In this document: positions 1 to 7,098 of the stretch, piece by piece
How positions within the stretch are numbered: the first letter of the stretch is position 1
Layout: each line of letters opens with the position of its first letter
Source of the DNA: Cesiribacter sp.
Lineage (GTDB): Bacteria > Bacteroidota > Bacteroidia > Cytophagales > Cyclobacteriaceae
DNA: 12,374 nt
Direction of reading: 5' to 3'
NCBI GenBank assembly: GCA_030147305.1
Contig: JASLAE010000258.1
Location: 1-12,374 of the forward strand
Position numbers and translations under genes: made by a program
The notes under the pieces: model-generated
What the model was told of the DNA's origin: nothing
What the model saw: only the letters and a program-made list of their open reading frames with translations
Databases searched by the model: none

Positions 1-467
1 AGGATAAGCTTGCGCGTGCTGTTGTAGAGCAGGTTCCGGTCACTAAAAAGGGCTTCCAGCCGCTGCACCGCTCCGCCCCGGCGGTATACCTCTAGGTAAT
101 TCACGCGAAGGTCTTCCGGTTCGTCGGCCAGGTAGCGGGTAATCTGGTATCCGGCGCTGTCGGCTACTGTTTTCACATACCGGCCTGCCAGGGAAGGCTT
201 GTTGATGTTCATTTCATTGAACAGCTGCAGCTCCTGCCCCAGACTTTCCTCCGTCAGGGCAATGGTATCCACCTCCTGCCGGCCACTGTACACTACTTTT
301 TTAACGAGCTGTGCTCTATTGGCGGCCAGCTCCTCTATCTGCTGCTCCAGCAGGCTGTCAATGTTGTAATATTCCCCAATAGGCTGGCTGGCGCTTTCAT
401 TCCGATTGCGCTCTTCAGCACAGCCTATCAGGGTCAGCAGGCTTAACAGGAAGCCAAAATATTTCAT
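1..467 (-). CDS. Lipoprotein of unknown function, partial (3' end outside window)
   Basis: The visible 155 residues begin MKYFGFLLSLLTLIGC, a lipoprotein signal peptide with the lipobox L-I-G-C and the acylated cysteine at residue 16. The protein should therefore be anchored in the cell envelope. CAEERN follows; acidic residues close to the cysteine recall the surface-export signal of Bacteroidota lipoproteins, but this is only a hint. Residues about 30-60 (IDSLLEQQIEELAANRAQLVKK) form an amphipathic, probably coiled helix, and the rest is mixed polar sequence with no motif I recognise. The ATG shares four bases (ATGA, 464-467) with the gpmI stop codon, so it is very likely co-transcribed with and translationally coupled to gpmI. 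The open frame continues through base 1, so the C-terminus is missing here because of the window edge rather than a mutation. No enzymatic function is proposed. Confidence 0.85.
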   Translation of the reverse strand, partial: MKYFGFLLSLLTLIGCAEERNRNESASQPIGEYYNIDSLLEQQIEELAANRAQLVKKVVYSGRQEVDTIALTEESLGQELQLFNEMNINKPSLAGRYVKTVADSAGYQITRYLADEPEDLRVNYLEVYRRGGAVQRLEALFSDRNLLYNSTRKLI

Positions 468-1996
468 GCTTGAATTAATACATTACCAGTCATTTCGTCG
501 GGCTGCTCAACCACCATCAGTTTAAGAATGGTGGGTGCTACATCCCCAAGCTTGCCATCTTTAAGGCTTACGCCTTCCGGTCCGCCCAGCATAATAAAGG
601 GCACCAGGTTGGTGGTGTGGGCCGTATTGGGGCTACCATCTTCATTGATCATGAAATCGGCATTGCCATGGTCGGCCAAGATCAGTACCACATACCCGTT
701 TTGTAAGGCAGTTTCAGCTACAAGTTTTGCACATTCATCAACTACTTCACAGGCTCTCACGGCTGCTTCAAACACGCCGGTATGGCCTACCATGTCGGGA
801 TTGGCAAAGTTTAAGCATACAAAATCCGGGGCTTCCGCTCCTTTCTTCAGTTCGTGTATAACAGTATCGCGAATTCCATAAGCGCTCATTTCTGGCTGCA
901 GGTCATAGGTGGCAACTTTGGGCGATTGGCACATCAGGCGGTTCTCCCCCTCGAACAGCACTTCGCGCCCGCCGCTAAAGAAAAAGGTCACGTGCGGATA
1001 TTTCTCGGTCTCGGCAATGCGCAGCTGGGTTTTGCCATTGCTGCTCAGCACTTCGCCCAGCGTATGCTGTAATTTATCTTTTTCGAAAACAATCCCAACA
1101 TTCTGAAAGGTATCATCATAATTGGTAAGGGTCACGTAGTGCAGCGGCAGCTTAAACATGTTGTACTCCGGGAAATCCTGCTGGTGCAGTGCCTCGGTGA
1201 TCTGTCTGCCTCGGTCGGTGCGGAAGTTAAAACAGATCACAACATCACCACCTTCGATCTTCGCTACTGGCTTACCCTGGGCATCTGCATGGATAATAGG
1301 CAGCACAAATTCATCGGACACGCCTTCATCATATGATTCGTGCAGCGACTGCAGCACATCGTGCGTTGTTTTCCCGATGCCATGCACCATGGCATCGTAC
1401 GCCAGCTTAACACGCTCCCAGCGGCGGTCGCGGTCCATGGCGTAATAACGGCCTGTCACAGTAGCGATCTGAGCGCCCGTAAGTGCACAATGCTGCTGCA
1501 GGTCCTGCAGAAAGCCCAATCCGCTCTTAGGGTCTGTATCCCGGCCATCGGTAAAGGCATGTACATAAGTTTTTGCTACACCTGCTGTCTGTGCAAGCGA
1601 CAGCAGTCCTTTGAGGTGCTCAATATGGGAGTGAACGCCTCCATCGGAAACCAAGCCAATAAAATGCAGCTTTCTGGATTCTTTTCTGGCATAGCTAAAA
1701 GCTGCCTGCAGCACAGTGTTGTGCTTAAGCTCACCCTCTTTAATTGCCTGGCTCACTTTTGCAAGATCCTGATAAACAACCCGTCCGGCACCCAAATTCA
1801 TGTGCCCCACTTCTGAATTACCCATCTGCCCCTCGGGCAAACCTACTGCCAAACCACTTGCTTTCAGCTTACTGTTGGGGTATTTATGATAAAGACTATC
1901 CATGAAAGGCGTATGGGCCTTATCTATTGCCGAGACCGCAGCATTCTGTGCAAGGCCCCAGCCGTCCAGGATCATCAGGATTACTTTGCTGTTCAT
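464..1996 (-). CDS. gpmI: 2,3-bisphosphoglycerate-independent phosphoglycerate mutase
   Basis: Interconverts 3-phosphoglycerate and 2-phosphoglycerate in cytoplasmic glycolysis and gluconeogenesis through a phosphoserine intermediate, using two divalent metal ions (usually Mn). The 510 residues match the usual family length. Visible signatures run in order: the metal-site Asp in VILMILDGWG (D11), the catalytic Ser in GQMGNSEVGH (S61), HAFTDGRDTDP of the substrate-binding domain, the NFRTDRGRQ arginine cluster, PDMVGHTG, ADHGNAD, and the His in NTAHTTN. All expected metal ligands appear present, so the enzyme should be active. The ATG at 1996 is preceded by no Shine-Dalgarno sequence, which is normal for Bacteroidota. 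A near-match -7 box (TAATATTG on the minus strand, 2018-2025) lies about 20 bases upstream. The downstream lipoprotein gene overlaps the stop codon by four bases. Identification is from conserved motifs and is secure. Confidence 0.97.
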   Translation of the reverse strand: MNSKVILMILDGWGLAQNAAVSAIDKAHTPFMDSLYHKYPNSKLKASGLAVGLPEGQMGNSEVGHMNLGAGRVVYQDLAKVSQAIKEGELKHNTVLQAAFSYARKESRKLHFIGLVSDGGVHSHIEHLKGLLSLAQTAGVAKTYVHAFTDGRDTDPKSGLGFLQDLQQHCALTGAQIATVTGRYYAMDRDRRWERVKLAYDAMVHGIGKTTHDVLQSLHESYDEGVSDEFVLPIIHADAQGKPVAKIEGGDVVICFNFRTDRGRQITEALHQQDFPEYNMFKLPLHYVTLTNYDDTFQNVGIVFEKDKLQHTLGEVLSSNGKTQLRIAETEKYPHVTFFFSGGREVLFEGENRLMCQSPKVATYDLQPEMSAYGIRDTVIHELKKGAEAPDFVCLNFANPDMVGHTGVFEAAVRACEVVDECAKLVAETALQNGYVVLILADHGNADFMINEDGSPNTAHTTNLVPFIMLGGPEGVSLKDGKLGDVAPTILKLMVVEQPDEMTGNVLIQA

Positions 1997-2196
1997 GTTC
2001 TAGGTTTTTTTGCAGAACAATATTAGGGATTATTAGGCTAAACTGCCGGATTTTCAGCTTGTTTTTCGAAAGTGGTGCACCGCTAAAAGCGAACGGCATG
2101 CATATTCCGGCAAAGTCTTAGCTACAAATCAAATTAATACTTATTTTGGCATAATTTTAGCAGTCTCTCTTGCGGAAAGATTAGGAGAAGCGAGTA
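1997..2196. promoter_or_regulatory. Divergent promoter region between gpmI and the DUF4783 gene
   Basis: This 200-base, AT-rich spacer separates two divergent genes and must hold both promoters. On the minus strand, TAATATTG (2018-2025) differs by one base from the Bacteroidota -7 consensus TAnnTTTG and would serve gpmI. On the plus strand, TTATTTTG (2141-2148) is also one base off and could serve the DUF4783 gene. Neither has a clear -33 TTTG at the usual 19-base spacing, so both assignments are tentative. AGGAG at 2183-2187, nine bases before the ATG at 2197, is the only good Shine-Dalgarno sequence I found before any gene in the window. Confidence 0.4.
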
Positions 2197-2610
2197 ATGT
2201 ATAAAAAAATATTCTTGATGTTGATGGTGGTAGGACTGGCCGGCATGTTAACTGCTGCGCATACAATGCAGTCGACCCCCAGCGTGATGAACGGGGTACG
2301 CGATGCCATCAGAGCAGGAAATTCACGAGAGCTTACCCGTCATTTTAATGATATGGTGGAGCTTACAATTCTGGATAAATCGGGCAACTATACTAAAGAG
2401 CAGGCAACATTTGTGTTGCGGGAGTTTTTTGATAAAAACCCACCCAGCAGCTTTAGTTTTATCCACCAGGGTGCTTCTGGTGATGGTACACAATATGCCA
2501 TTGGCCGTTATGCCTATGGTTCGGGCAGCTCTTACCGCATCTTTATGCTGGTAAAAAAGGGAGAAGGAAATACCTTTAAAGTAAAGCTGCTAAATATTGC
2601 AGAAGAATAA
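2197..2610 (+). CDS. Secreted or periplasmic DUF4783 family protein
   Basis: This 137-residue protein has an N-terminal signal peptide: a basic start (MYKKIF), a hydrophobic core at about residues 5-19, and probable cleavage near LTAA. The mature part resembles the DUF4783 family of Bacteroidota, small NTF2-like domains of unknown function. The pattern is an early helix carrying ...VRDAIRAGNSRELTRHFND, then the strand VELTILDKSGNYTKEQA, a helix ending LREFFDKNPPSSFSF, and final strands with YAIGRYAYGSGSSYRIFML and FKVKLLNIAEE. No catalytic residues are evident. NTF2-like domains often bind small ligands or act in complexes, but nothing here says which. The start is well supported by AGGAG nine bases upstream. 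The gene is followed 20 bases after its stop by a strong intrinsic terminator, so it is probably monocistronic although nadC lies immediately downstream. The family call rests on recalled similarity, not a search. Confidence 0.85.
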   Translation: MYKKIFLMLMVVGLAGMLTAAHTMQSTPSVMNGVRDAIRAGNSRELTRHFNDMVELTILDKSGNYTKEQATFVLREFFDKNPPSSFSFIHQGASGDGTQYAIGRYAYGSGSSYRIFMLVKKGEGNTFKVKLLNIAEE

Positions 2611-2627
2611 AGTATAGAACATAAATG

Positions 2628-2666
2628 AAAGGCGCTGCGATTTATTGCAGCGCCTTTTTTATTTTT
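2628..2666 (+). terminator. Strong intrinsic terminator after the DUF4783 gene
   Basis: A perfect stem pairs GGCGCTGC (2631-2638) with GCAGCGCC (2647-2654), extended by three A-T pairs (AAA 2628-2630 with TTT 2655-2657), around the 8-base loop GATTTATT. It is followed by TTTTTTATTTTT. This is a textbook Rho-independent terminator, 20 bases beyond the DUF4783 stop. Its T-tract ends only about six bases before the nadC GTG, so nadC must be read either by leakage through it or from a promoter placed inside it. Confidence 0.93.
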
Positions 2667-2667
2667 G
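2660..2667 (+). promoter_or_regulatory. Candidate -7 promoter box for nadC, inside the terminator T-tract
   Basis: TATTTTTG matches the Bacteroidota -7 consensus TAnnTTTG exactly and is followed by CACC and the GTG start at 2672. Transcription from it would begin at or within a few bases of the start codon, giving a leaderless or nearly leaderless mRNA. No TTTG lies at the normal -33 position (that stretch is the terminator stem), which weakens the call. A T-rich tract can also match this consensus by chance. Confidence 0.4.
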
Positions 2668-2671
2668 CACC

Positions 2672-3529
2672 GTGAATCTCAATTATCTAAGCGAAAAAGC
2701 TATTTCGGACTTTATATCTGCCGCTCTGCTGGAAGATATAGGCCCAGGCGATTATTCTACCCTGGCCGCTGTGCCTGCCGCCGCACAGAACCGCGCCCGC
2801 CTGCTGATCAAGGACGATGGGATTCTGGCGGGGGTGGAAATGGGGCAGCACATCTTTCGCCAGGTAGATCCGCAGCTGCAGGTAAAGGTGCTGCTGCAGG
2901 ATGGCCGCCCGGTTAAGAAAGGTGATATTGGCCTGGAAGTTACCGGCAGCGCCCGCAGCATCCTGACGGCAGAGCGGCTGGTCCTCAACTGCATGCAGCG
3001 CATGAGTGGCATTGCCACCATTACTCACCACATGTCCAGGCTAATTGACGGTACCGGTGCAAAGTTGCTGGATACGCGCAAAACTACCCCAAACTTTCGC
3101 ATCGCCGAAAAATGGGCCGTGGCCATTGGTGGCGGCCACAACCACCGCTATGGCCTCTACGACATGGTAATGCTCAAAGACAACCACATCGATTTTGCCG
3201 GCGGCATTCGCCAGGCCATAGAAGCAACCCGCAGGTATTTAGGTGAACAGGGCCTTTCTTTAAAAATAGAGGTAGAAACACGAAGCCTGCAGGAAGTAGA
3301 ACAAGTGTTGCAGGTAGGTGGCATAGACCGGATCATGCTGGATAACATGACACCCCAGCAAATGCAGGAGGCCGTACAGCTAATTAATAAACGCTTTGAA
3401 ACAGAAGCCTCAGGGGGCATTACCAAAGCAACCATACGGGCTATAGCCGAGACCGGTGTTGACTACATTTCTGTTGGCGCCCTAACCCATTCTGCCCAAT
3501 CTTTGGACATTAGCCTTAAAGCCTTTTAA
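2672..3529 (+). CDS. nadC: Quinolinate phosphoribosyltransferase (nicotinate-nucleotide pyrophosphorylase)
   Basis: Converts quinolinate and phosphoribosyl pyrophosphate to nicotinate mononucleotide, CO2 and pyrophosphate in de novo NAD synthesis (cytoplasmic). The product is 285 residues from the GTG at 2672. I chose this start because it gives the usual short family N-terminus (NLNYLSEKAISDFISAALLEDIG); an in-frame TTG at 2645 would lie inside the terminator loop. Active-site residues are visible: E101-R102 in LTAERLVLN, R136-K137 in DTRKTTP, H156 and H158-R159 in GGGHNHRYGLYD, K169 in MLKDNH, E200 and E202 in KIEVET, D224 in IMLDNM, then EASGGI and DYISVGALTHS of the phosphate-binding end of the barrel. 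All key residues are present. NadA and NadB are not in the window. The gene is isolated from the upstream one by a terminator and may head a unit with the YcxB-like and PorP-like genes. Confidence 0.96.
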   Translation: MNLNYLSEKAISDFISAALLEDIGPGDYSTLAAVPAAAQNRARLLIKDDGILAGVEMGQHIFRQVDPQLQVKVLLQDGRPVKKGDIGLEVTGSARSILTAERLVLNCMQRMSGIATITHHMSRLIDGTGAKLLDTRKTTPNFRIAEKWAVAIGGGHNHRYGLYDMVMLKDNHIDFAGGIRQAIEATRRYLGEQGLSLKIEVETRSLQEVEQVLQVGGIDRIMLDNMTPQQMQEAVQLINKRFETEASGGITKATIRAIAETGVDYISVGALTHSAQSLDISLKAF

Positions 3530-3558
3530 TAAAAACGGATTACAAATTAAAAATTACA

Positions 3559-3566
3559 GATCTTTG
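3559..3566 (+). promoter_or_regulatory. Weak candidate -7 box upstream of the YcxB-like gene
   Basis: GATCTTTG, followed by C, is one base away from TAnnTTTG and sits 60 bases before the ATG at 3627, in the 97-base gap after nadC. No -33 TTTG is seen at the expected spacing. It could make the YcxB-like gene separately transcribed; otherwise that gene would be read from the nadC promoter. Confidence 0.25.
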
Positions 3567-3626
3567 CACTTACATCAGCGCATTGTCACATTCTAAATCA
3601 GCCTAGTAAAGCATTAGCACATTAAG

Positions 3627-4145
3627 ATGATCGTTAAGACCAAAAAATACAAGCTCGAAACCAAGACCTATATAGGACTGGCCATGAAAAATATTCTGCG
3701 GGAGCAGTGGTGGGTGTTTCTGATTGCCGCCGCCATTATGGCCATGTACTTTGTAATTCCCAGCATCTGGTGGATCATTGGTGCCCTCATTGCGCTGGTA
3801 TTGTACCTGCTTTTCTGGTTAATTCAGTTTGCCGGTGTTACGCAGCTGGAGCAAAATAAAATGCTGTTCGATAAGCTCAGCTACGAAATCAGCAGTCAGC
3901 AGATTCTGATCAAATTAAATCCCCGCCAGGGTATGCCCCTGAACTGGAACATGGTTAAAAAGGCAGAAATAGCCAATGAAGCCATCAACTTCTATATCTC
4001 AAAGGCCCAGCTTATTCACCTGCCCTTCCGCATTTTCAATACAGAGAACGAGCGCCGGTTTGTAGAGATGATCATGAAACGCAAAGGCCTGATTAAGGAA
4101 AAAGTAGCCGAAAAACCGGCAACTGCCGATAAGGCAATCAAATAA
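3627..4145 (+). CDS. YcxB-like membrane protein with two transmembrane helices
   Basis: This 172-residue inner-membrane protein has a short cytoplasmic N-terminus (MIVKTKKYKLETKTYIGLAMK), two closely spaced transmembrane helices at about residues 28-44 and 47-67, and a C-terminal cytoplasmic domain. That domain has the features of the YcxB-like family: a central W followed by a strand run (LNWNMVKKAEIANEAINFYI), an S-K-A-Q-L-I-H-L-P turn, and an FNTENERRFVEMI helix. The family is widespread and its function is unknown; the soluble part resembles a small PH-like fold. The last 15-20 residues are Lys/Ala/Glu-rich and probably disordered. It lies 97 bases after nadC and 55 bases before the PorP-like gene on the same strand, with no terminator in either gap, so co-transcription is possible. 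There is no Shine-Dalgarno sequence. The family assignment comes from the pattern of helices and motifs and is moderately secure. Confidence 0.75.
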   Translation: MIVKTKKYKLETKTYIGLAMKNILREQWWVFLIAAAIMAMYFVIPSIWWIIGALIALVLYLLFWLIQFAGVTQLEQNKMLFDKLSYEISSQQILIKLNPRQGMPLNWNMVKKAEIANEAINFYISKAQLIHLPFRIFNTENERRFVEMIMKRKGLIKEKVAEKPATADKAIK

Positions 4146-4200
4146 AATTTTTATCTGTTGCGGGAACAAGTTGAGCATCAACTAATGTACTGATTTAGTG

Positions 4201-5103
4201 ATGCTTAACTTTAAAATTAAAACCGCGCTGGCCCTGCTGACGCTTTTTTTAAGCCTGCAGGCTTTTGGCCAGGATAATTATACCCATTTTCCCTGGACGT
4301 TTGACCGTACCCTTTCGGCTGCCAGTGGCGCTGAAGGTACGGATTTTACCTTTCTTAGACGTTCCCGTCCAGGAATCGCCAGTCCGGGACTTGGCAGCCC
4401 TAATGCCACCAGTATCTATGCAGCGCTGGCGGTTCCGATAAAGCCCATTCGCGGGGCCATTGGTAGTTATTTCCATCATAGTAACATAGCCGGTAATAAG
4501 GCCATAGACTTTGGCCTGGCTTATAATTTCTATTTGACCTTTGCCCCAACAGCTCACCTGCGGGTGGGAGTGCAGCAAAACTGGCACCGAAACAGTGCCG
4601 CACACGCTGGCGATGCAAAAAATACCAGCGGCATAGTTCCAGCAGCCAGCACCGATTTTTCTGCCTTGCTCCGTCGTGACCACCTGTGGGCAGGCATTTC
4701 CATGGAAAATGCACTGCACAAAGAGCAACGGCAGTATAACATCTTGCTGGGCTTCCGGGACCTGGAAACCTATAACTGGTTGCGTTCTTCACCTTTTATG
4801 CTGATACAGCTTTACCCCGATCGGGAGCAGCCTGAGTTTAGCTTCAACTATACCGTTACAGCCTTCAATACCGTAGTAATGGGTGCCAGCGTATACAAAA
4901 ATGGCTATTACAGCTGGGGCGCCAATGCAGGACTTAAGCTGTTTAATATGGCCTGGCTTACGGCTGGCGCTGATTTCAGACAGTTCAATACTCAGCCTGA
5001 TGCCCTGGAGTTAGGATTACGGCTCATGGTTGGTAAGGGCGGTTCTACTTCCAAAGCCGAAGCAGCCGCCTTTCCACGTCGCTTAGCCGGAAAAGGTTTG
5101 TAG
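4201..5103 (+). CDS. PorP/SprF-like outer-membrane beta-barrel protein (type IX secretion family)
   Basis: This 300-residue exported protein has a signal peptide (MLNFKIKTALALLTLFLSLQAFGQ, cleavage near AFG/Q). The rest is alternating aromatic and small residues typical of outer-membrane strands: IYAALAVPIKP, IRGAIGSYFHHS, AIDFGLAYNFYLTF, LRVGVQQNW, FSALLRRDHLWAGISMEN, EFSFNYTVTAF, VMGASVYKNGYYSWGANAG, and a final ALELGLRLMVGK. Order and spacing match PorP/SprF proteins of Bacteroidota, which work with the type IX secretion system or anchor PorE-like periplasmic partners. It is shorter and more diverged at the N-terminus than classic PorP; the usual NPA-x-AG motif is replaced by LSAASGAEG. 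Its exact role is thus open: a true secretion component or one of the many accessory paralogues. ATG 4201 is preferred to the adjacent GTG 4198. The last 36 codons overlap the MFS gene on the other strand. Confidence 0.78.
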   Translation: MLNFKIKTALALLTLFLSLQAFGQDNYTHFPWTFDRTLSAASGAEGTDFTFLRRSRPGIASPGLGSPNATSIYAALAVPIKPIRGAIGSYFHHSNIAGNKAIDFGLAYNFYLTFAPTAHLRVGVQQNWHRNSAAHAGDAKNTSGIVPAASTDFSALLRRDHLWAGISMENALHKEQRQYNILLGFRDLETYNWLRSSPFMLIQLYPDREQPEFSFNYTVTAFNTVVMGASVYKNGYYSWGANAGLKLFNMAWLTAGADFRQFNTQPDALELGLRLMVGKGGSTSKAEAAAFPRRLAGKGL

Positions 5104-6347
5104 TGGTGTAGCAGTAAGGTTATGAGCGCCAGCAGTATAAAGGTTGCCATTATGCCATAGGCCCAGGTAATATTAGAGCCCCGGTTAAAAAAGGCATTAC
5201 TGAAAAGGAGGATAAAGCTAACCCGCATCAGAATATTGGCCATGCTGAAGACAGAATTAACCCGGCCAATAATGTTGTTGGGGATGTGTTCGAAGAGGTA
5301 AGCCACGCGCAGGATGCGGATACCTGAATTGGAGAAACCAATGAACAGGCCGGCTACTAAAAAAACAGCCACCGAACGTGTTACTGATAGCAACCCTAAC
5401 GATAAGGCACCCAGGGCCATGAGCAGTAGTACGGATGTAACGACCTGCCGGCGCTTGAACAAAAAGCGAATACCAATGCCTGCAGAGAGCGCGCCAATAG
5501 CATACAGCACCTCCATGGTCCCTAAAATACTACCCCCTTTTTGCAGGTGGTGGCTGATGTAGAGCGGAGCCACAGCATGGAGCTCTACCAGCACCACCAC
5601 AAAAACTGTATAGGACAGCAAACCAAAAATCAGGATCGCCCTGTGCTGCTGCAGAAAGCTGATGCCTGTGCGTATGCGTTTCCAGACAGTACCATATTCT
5701 ATCTCGAAAGCACTCTGCGGAACATACCGGATCAGGGCAATCAGGCAGGAAGAGATAAAGTAAGTGGCGCCATCCATGGCAAAGATTTCCCAGATGGTCC
5801 AGCGGGGTATATGGACAGAAAGGGGAATTTCCCAGTTACCCATTACAAGTGTATGCTGCCAATCCACCCCTTCCAGCAGCAGCGCCGCCAGTAAACCTGC
5901 ACCTACATTGGTACTTTGCCCAACAATTTCCAGCAGGGAGGTTACCCGCTGGTAATTGCCTTTCTGGGTTACCTCCTGGGCAAAAGCATACAGGTTGGGA
6001 TAATGCAGCTGATAGCCAAAGATGGTCACACCAAAAACCAGCATTACCAGGTACCAGGGCAGGCTCTCCTGCCAGAAACCTATAGCGGCAACGCTTAACA
6101 CAATTGCCCCTTCCAGGATGTTGGTCATCAGGAAAACCCGCTTCCGTGGAAAACGATCTACCAGCGTACCGGCAAACATCCCCCAGAAGAGTGTTAAAAA
6201 GGTAGCAAGCGCGTAGAGAAGGTTAAACCGGCTGGAGAGATTTTGCTGGGCAAAATACCAGGGAATGGCCAGCATGGAAACGCCCTGCGCAAAGCCGGAA
6301 ATGCCGTTAGCCGTAAAAAGTAAAGCAAGTGCCTGTTTATTTTTCAA
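4992..6347 (-). CDS. Major facilitator superfamily exporter, MFS_3/EntS-like
   Basis: A 451-residue inner-membrane transporter with about 12 transmembrane helices. It carries the MFS loop 2-3 motif as GTLVDRFPRKR (residues 60-70). A second-half copy lies around IGIRFLFKRRQ, and a long amphipathic stretch at about 165-195 (VDWQHTLVMGNWEIPLSVHIPRW) forms an extracytoplasmic loop. The overall pattern resembles the MFS_3 group that includes enterobactin and macrolide exporters; substrate cannot be inferred. Translation starts at TTG (6345-6347): an in-frame TGA lies two codons upstream, and the first ATG (residue 25) would remove the first helix. Membrane sequence ends at about residue 415. The final 32 residues are Arg/Ala/Pro-rich and low in complexity, encoded almost entirely opposite the end of the PorP-like gene. 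Its promoter should lie in the 121-base spacer shared with recX; I see no clean Bacteroidota box there on this strand. Confidence 0.88.
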   Translation of the reverse strand: MKNKQALALLFTANGISGFAQGVSMLAIPWYFAQQNLSSRFNLLYALATFLTLFWGMFAGTLVDRFPRKRVFLMTNILEGAIVLSVAAIGFWQESLPWYLVMLVFGVTIFGYQLHYPNLYAFAQEVTQKGNYQRVTSLLEIVGQSTNVGAGLLAALLLEGVDWQHTLVMGNWEIPLSVHIPRWTIWEIFAMDGATYFISSCLIALIRYVPQSAFEIEYGTVWKRIRTGISFLQQHRAILIFGLLSYTVFVVVLVELHAVAPLYISHHLQKGGSILGTMEVLYAIGALSAGIGIRFLFKRRQVVTSVLLLMALGALSLGLLSVTRSVAVFLVAGLFIGFSNSGIRILRVAYLFEHIPNNIIGRVNSVFSMANILMRVSFILLFSNAFFNRGSNITWAYGIMATFILLALITLLLHHYKPFPAKRRGKAAASALEVEPPLPTMSRNPNSRASG

Positions 6348-6454
6348 ATTTCAGTAGCTTCTTCTCAAGCGAGTTTATTATAATAGGTAATTATGTGGTT
6401 AATGCAGTTAATACAGCTTTCCGGACTTTTTAGGTTTTAATAACCAACACTGCC

Positions 6455-6462
6455 TATCCTTG
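6455..6462 (+). promoter_or_regulatory. Candidate -7 box for recX, very close to its start codon
   Basis: TATCCTTG is one base from TAnnTTTG, followed by C, and ends only six bases before the ATG at 6469. Transcription would begin about at the start codon, giving a leaderless recX mRNA. A -33 element is not clear: the nearest T-run (TTTT in GGTTTTAA) is a few bases too close. There is no Shine-Dalgarno sequence between the box and the ATG, which fits a leaderless transcript. Confidence 0.35.
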
Positions 6463-6468
6463 CTATTT

Positions 6469-6963
6469 ATGCGTAAAAACTCATACGAACTGCCCCAGCC
6501 CCTGCATTACGCCGACGCCAAAGCAAAGGCCATGGCTTACTGCGCCTATCAGGAGCGTTCCCGCCAGCAGCTCCGCGACAAGCTGGCAGAATGGGGCCAG
6601 GAGCCGGAGGCCATTGAGCGCATGCTGGGCGAGCTGGAGCAGGAGAACTTCTTAAACGATGAACGCTTTGCCCGCGCCTACGCCGGCGGCAAATTTAGGT
6701 TAAAGCGCTGGGGACGTTACAAAATTCTGCAGGGCCTTAAGCAACATCGTATCCCGGAGCTGCTCCAAAAAAAAGCCCTCACCGAGATAGATGGTGAAGC
6801 TTACTGGGAGACGCTGCTGTACCTGCTGGAGAAAAAGAACAGTGCTTCATCAGAAAAAGACCCTTTCACCAGAAAGAACAAGCTGGCCCGCTATGCCATT
6901 AGCAAAGGCTACGAGCAAGATCTCATTTGGGATGCAATAAAGGAACTGGAAAAAGAGGAATAG
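6469..6963 (+). CDS. recX: Regulatory protein RecX
   Basis: RecX binds the RecA filament and modulates its activity in recombination and SOS repair. The 164 residues fit the family length and show its three tandem three-helix units. The first is KAMAYCAYQERSRQQLRDKLAEWG with EAIERMLGELEQENFLNDERFARAY, the hallmark block including the N-x-x-F-x-N/D-D-x-R-F-A pattern. The second is GGKFRLKRWGRYKILQGLKQHRIPELL. The third is RKNKLARYAISKGYEQDLIWDAIKEL. The ATG at 6469 is chosen over an upstream in-frame TTG (6460) because that TTG lies inside the candidate -7 box. RecA and LexA are not in the window, so recX is encoded apart from recA here, as in many Bacteroidota. It ends 135 bases from the convergent DUF4230 gene with no proper terminator between them. 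Confidence 0.93.
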   Translation: MRKNSYELPQPLHYADAKAKAMAYCAYQERSRQQLRDKLAEWGQEPEAIERMLGELEQENFLNDERFARAYAGGKFRLKRWGRYKILQGLKQHRIPELLQKKALTEIDGEAYWETLLYLLEKKNSASSEKDPFTRKNKLARYAISKGYEQDLIWDAIKELEKEE

Positions 6964-7098
6964 TTTCTGATTTGTTGTCTCTGACTATTATAGTTTAACA
7001 CCGGAAGAGGCTCTCTGAGCCGTAGAAAGCCCATTAAAGCAGCAGTAAATATTTTCTGCGCCTAGCCAAAACTGATAATTTTAATCTGGTGTAATTTT

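Noticed and set aside
1340..1816. 158-codon plus-strand frame opposite gpmI
   Set aside because: It is antisense to a highly conserved enzyme; its sequence is Cys-rich shadow translation without domain features.
6377..6382. Minus-strand TATAAT before the MFS gene
   Set aside because: It looks like a proteobacterial -10 box, but Bacteroidota promoters use a different consensus, the region is AT-rich, and no -35 element sits at the right spacing.
7009..7021. Small hairpin GGCTC-TCT-GAGCC between recX and the DUF4230 gene
   Set aside because: The stem is only five base pairs and no T-tract follows on either strand, so it is not a credible terminator.
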